The notes under the pieces were generated by a model that saw only the letters and a program-made list of their open reading frames with translations, ran no database searches and was not told the origin of the DNA. Shown here piece after piece: positions 62,089 through 64,000 of a stretch of 64,000 nt of DNA. The first letter of the stretch is position 1; each line of letters opens with the position of its first letter. Made by a program: the position numbers and the translations under genes. The DNA is from Acidobacteriota bacterium (GTDB lineage: Bacteria; Acidobacteriota; Thermoanaerobaculia; Gp7-AA8), in assembly GCA_021781455.1 (NCBI GenBank), contig JAJXWV010000007.1, positions 1-64,000 of the forward strand, read 5' to 3'.

Positions 62089-63105
62089 ATGTCCCAAGGC
62101 TCTCAACCCGTCGAACCGATTCGCTGGACCGCCGATACGCTGCACCTTCTGGACCAGCGCCGTCTGCCTCACGAGGTCACCTATGTGGCGTGCCACACCG
62201 CACGTGAAGTGGCCGTGGCCATTCGCGACATGGTCGTCCGCGGCGCGCCGGCCATCGGCGTGAGCGCCGCCTTCGGCATGGCTCTGGCGTGGAAGGGCGG
62301 CGAGGACCTCCGCAGCGCTGCGGATGAGCTCCGCCGCGCCCGCCCCACCGCCGTGAACCTGATGTGGGCCGTCGACCGCATGCTCGAGGCGCGCCAGCGC
62401 GGCGCCGACCTCGTCGTCGAGGCGCAGGCCATGTTCGACGCAGACGTGGCGGCGAATCGCCGCATCGGCCGCTTCGGAGCCGAGCTCCTCGGCAATCGCG
62501 CCACCGTCCTGACGCACTGCAATGCCGGCGCGCTGGCCACGGCCGGTTACGGTACTGCGTTGGGCGTGGTCCGCGCAGCCGTGGAGAGCGGGAAGAACAT
62601 CGCCGTCTTCGCCGACGAGACCCGCCCGTACCTGCAGGGCGCTCGTCTGACAGCGTGGGAGCTGCAGCAGGAAGGGATCGACGTCACACTGATCACCGAC
62701 AGCATGGCCGGCCATTTTTTTCAGCAGGGGAAATTCGACGCCGCGGTCGTGGGCGCCGACCGGATCGCCGCCAACGGCGATACCGCGAACAAGATCGGAA
62801 CGTATACGGTTGCGGTGCTGGCGAACGCGCACGGAGTTCCGTTCTACGTTGCGGCACCGATGTCGACGATCGACGTCAGCTGTCCGAGCGGCGAGGGCAT
62901 CCCGATCGAAGAGCGCAGTGCGACCGAAGTCATCGAGATCCTCGGGCGCCGCATGGCACCGGAAGGGGTGGCGGTGCGGCACCCTGCATTCGACGTGACG
63001 CCGGCGCGACTGATCACCGCGATCATCACGGATCGCGGAGTGCTGCGCCCGCCATACTCGGAATCGATCGCCCGGGCCGTGGCCGGGAACCAGCAGGGGA
63101 GTTGA
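62089..63105 (+). CDS. mtnA: Methylthioribose-1-phosphate isomerase
   Basis: A 338-residue isomerase of the methionine-salvage pathway. [13 protein letters not shown], the catalytic Cys segment [20 protein letters not shown] and [18 protein letters not shown] with the catalytic Asp are intact. Related aIF2B-like enzymes share the fold, but the pattern is MtnA. TATATC or TAGTAT lies 7-10 nt upstream of the ATG. Divergent from gap. Confidence 0.94.
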   Translation: MSQGSQPVEPIRWTADTLHLLDQRRLPHEVTYVACHTAREVAVAIRDMVVRGAPAIGVSAAFGMALAWKGGEDLRSAADELRRARPTAVNLMWAVDRMLEARQRGADLVVEAQAMFDADVAANRRIGRFGAELLGNRATVLTHCNAGALATAGYGTALGVVRAAVESGKNIAVFADETRPYLQGARLTAWELQQEGIDVTLITDSMAGHFFQQGKFDAAVVGADRIAANGDTANKIGTYTVAVLANAHGVPFYVAAPMSTIDVSCPSGEGIPIEERSATEVIEILGRRMAPEGVAVRHPAFDVTPARLITAIITDRGVLRPPYSESIARAVAGNQQGS

Positions 63106-63107
63106 TC

Positions 63108-63767
63108 ATGGCAGAAATCGAAGAGGGAGCGGGACAGAACGAGCAGATCGAGGGACTGGGTCAGCCGTCCGAGCCGGAAGCGGCCGCGACTGATGGCGGC
63201 GCCGTCCCCGGTTCCGGTAAGGCCGGAGATTTTGCCGGATTCGAAAACGGCGCGGGCGAGCCTGTCGTGCCTCAGCCGCCGCCTCCCGCCACGCCGTCGA
63301 CAGCGGCCGCGACGGTCGCGGCCGTTCCCCGTTCGCTGTTTCTGGCGCGCATCGTCCAGGCGTTGTGGTTCGGCAGCGGCGTCTTCGTCATGTTCGCGGC
63401 GCTCGCGGTTTTCCGGGCGCTGTCGCCGGTGGATGCCGCCGATGCCGTCGGGGCGATGCTCACGCGATGGCACTACATCGCCCTTCTCGCGCCGGCCCTG
63501 CTGACGCTGATCGAGTTCCGGCGGGCCCGCACGCGGATGGTCATGATCCTGTTCGTCGCCATTCTCCTGGCCGCGCTGGAGGGATTCTCGGATCTCCGCA
63601 TTCGCAGGATGAGGGAGGAGTCGCCGGTGGCCATCAGCTCGCTGGACCGGAATGATCCGGTGCGCCGCCGATTCGGTGCCCTGCACGGCTTTTCGTCGAT
63701 CCTGCTGGTTGCCCAGATCGCGGCTGCGGCTGCGGCCATCGCCGCGGAGCCCGACCCGGACGTGTAG
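63108..63767 (+). CDS. Membrane protein of unknown function (DUF4149-like)
   Basis: A 219-residue protein: 70 acidic, Pro/Ala-rich residues, then four hydrophobic segments (about 80-100, 118-140, 145-160, 190-215). The layout resembles DUF4149 proteins, with a membrane part of that size. The ATG lies 2 nt after the mtnA stop codon and has GGGGAG upstream, so it is co-transcribed. Function unknown. Confidence 0.68.
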   Translation: MAEIEEGAGQNEQIEGLGQPSEPEAAATDGGAVPGSGKAGDFAGFENGAGEPVVPQPPPPATPSTAAATVAAVPRSLFLARIVQALWFGSGVFVMFAALAVFRALSPVDAADAVGAMLTRWHYIALLAPALLTLIEFRRARTRMVMILFVAILLAALEGFSDLRIRRMREESPVAISSLDRNDPVRRRFGALHGFSSILLVAQIAAAAAAIAAEPDPDV

Positions 63768-64000
63768 CCCTCTCGGTCCGCAGGCTGACCCGGGGTTGAG
63801 CAACGGCGAAATGTTGGATGTTGAAGTTGAATGAGGCGCTTCCGGCTTTGGAGTGGGTCAAGGATGGGCGTCGAGCCGCTCCGCGGCTGGAGTGCTCTCT
63901 TCGAAATTTCGCCGAACCCACTGAATATCCTGAAGAGCCTTGAATGAAGATTCAGACCTCGTTAAGACCTCGTTCCGAACGGCTACTTCGGACTTCGCTT
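63768..64000. other. Non-coding right edge
   Basis: I see no gene. An AATGTTGGATGTTGAAGTTGAATG word (63810-63833) is related to the short repeat at 23268-23284. The last 70 nt hold two CAGACCTCGTTAAGACCTCGTT repeats. The window ends here. Confidence 0.5.

Overview
This window is 64 kb of GC-rich bacterial chromosome (roughly 63-65 % GC by eye). It is densely packed with housekeeping genes and shows no phage, plasmid, CRISPR or IS transposase genes. The gene mix (S46 and M28 secreted peptidases, PknB-type kinase, ECF sigma/ZAS module, SelD with selenocysteine, EF-G paralogue, DUF481 outer-membrane protein) points to a diderm, probably an Acidobacteriota-like organism. That placement is inference from gene content and no 16S gene is present.

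Layout. 0.2-2.1 kb (minus strand): ABC ATPase, prmC and a HIT hydrolase in one overlapping operon. 2.3-4.5 kb: ECF sigma factor, zinc-finger anti-sigma candidate, bactofilin-like membrane protein and a zinc-ribbon membrane protein. 4.5-10.2 kb: S46 peptidase, lepA and two paralogous secreted proteins. 10.3-11.1 kb (minus): RsbW-like kinase and STAS antagonist, a partner-switching pair. 11.3-14.9 kb: HExxH protease, small unknown protein, selD read through an in-frame UGA, a zinc-ribbon/DUF2007-like protein and a PEGA-like protein. 15-19.3 kb: EF-G paralogue (minus) and a Ser/Thr kinase with a possible leader peptide. 19.4-23.3 kb: a minimal TldD-like protease with an unknown partner, a DUF507-like protein and pccB. 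23.5-29.9 kb: rplU-rpmA-obg-nadD-rsfS, a sigma54-type activator, rlmH, a DksA-like protein and holA. 30-37.9 kb: MFS transporter, pxpA, tRNA-Asn, DUF481 protein, two receiver proteins, tRNA-Cys, DNA glycosylase, rlmN, thpR. 38-41.7 kb (minus): aspartase/fumarase-superfamily lyase and class I fumarase alpha and beta subunits, the last two separated by a four-helix-bundle gene. 41.8-52 kb: TMEM175-like channel, membrane methyltransferase-fold protein, clpB, asnB, M28 peptidase. 52-64 kb: ftsB/divIC, thioredoxin-like protein, purB, rlpA, ndk, nucleotidyltransferase, CYTH protein, a frameshifted secreted protein, pgk, gap, mtnA and a membrane protein.

Two features cut across the whole window. First, many gaps hold short word arrays: tandem copies of a 6-10 bp word followed by the same word inverted, with a different word at each locus. 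They often abut a start or stop codon, and one lies in frame inside a coding sequence. Longer terminal-inverted-repeat elements of about 115-255 bp also occur, two families of them twice. Second, at least ten genes have a good -10 hexamer 6-9 nt before the start codon and no Shine-Dalgarno, which suggests widespread leaderless transcription.

The strongest individual findings are the UGA-containing selD, the in-frame repeat insertion in the nucleotidyltransferase, the repeated inverted-repeat elements, the split fumarase operon and the mini-TldD pair.
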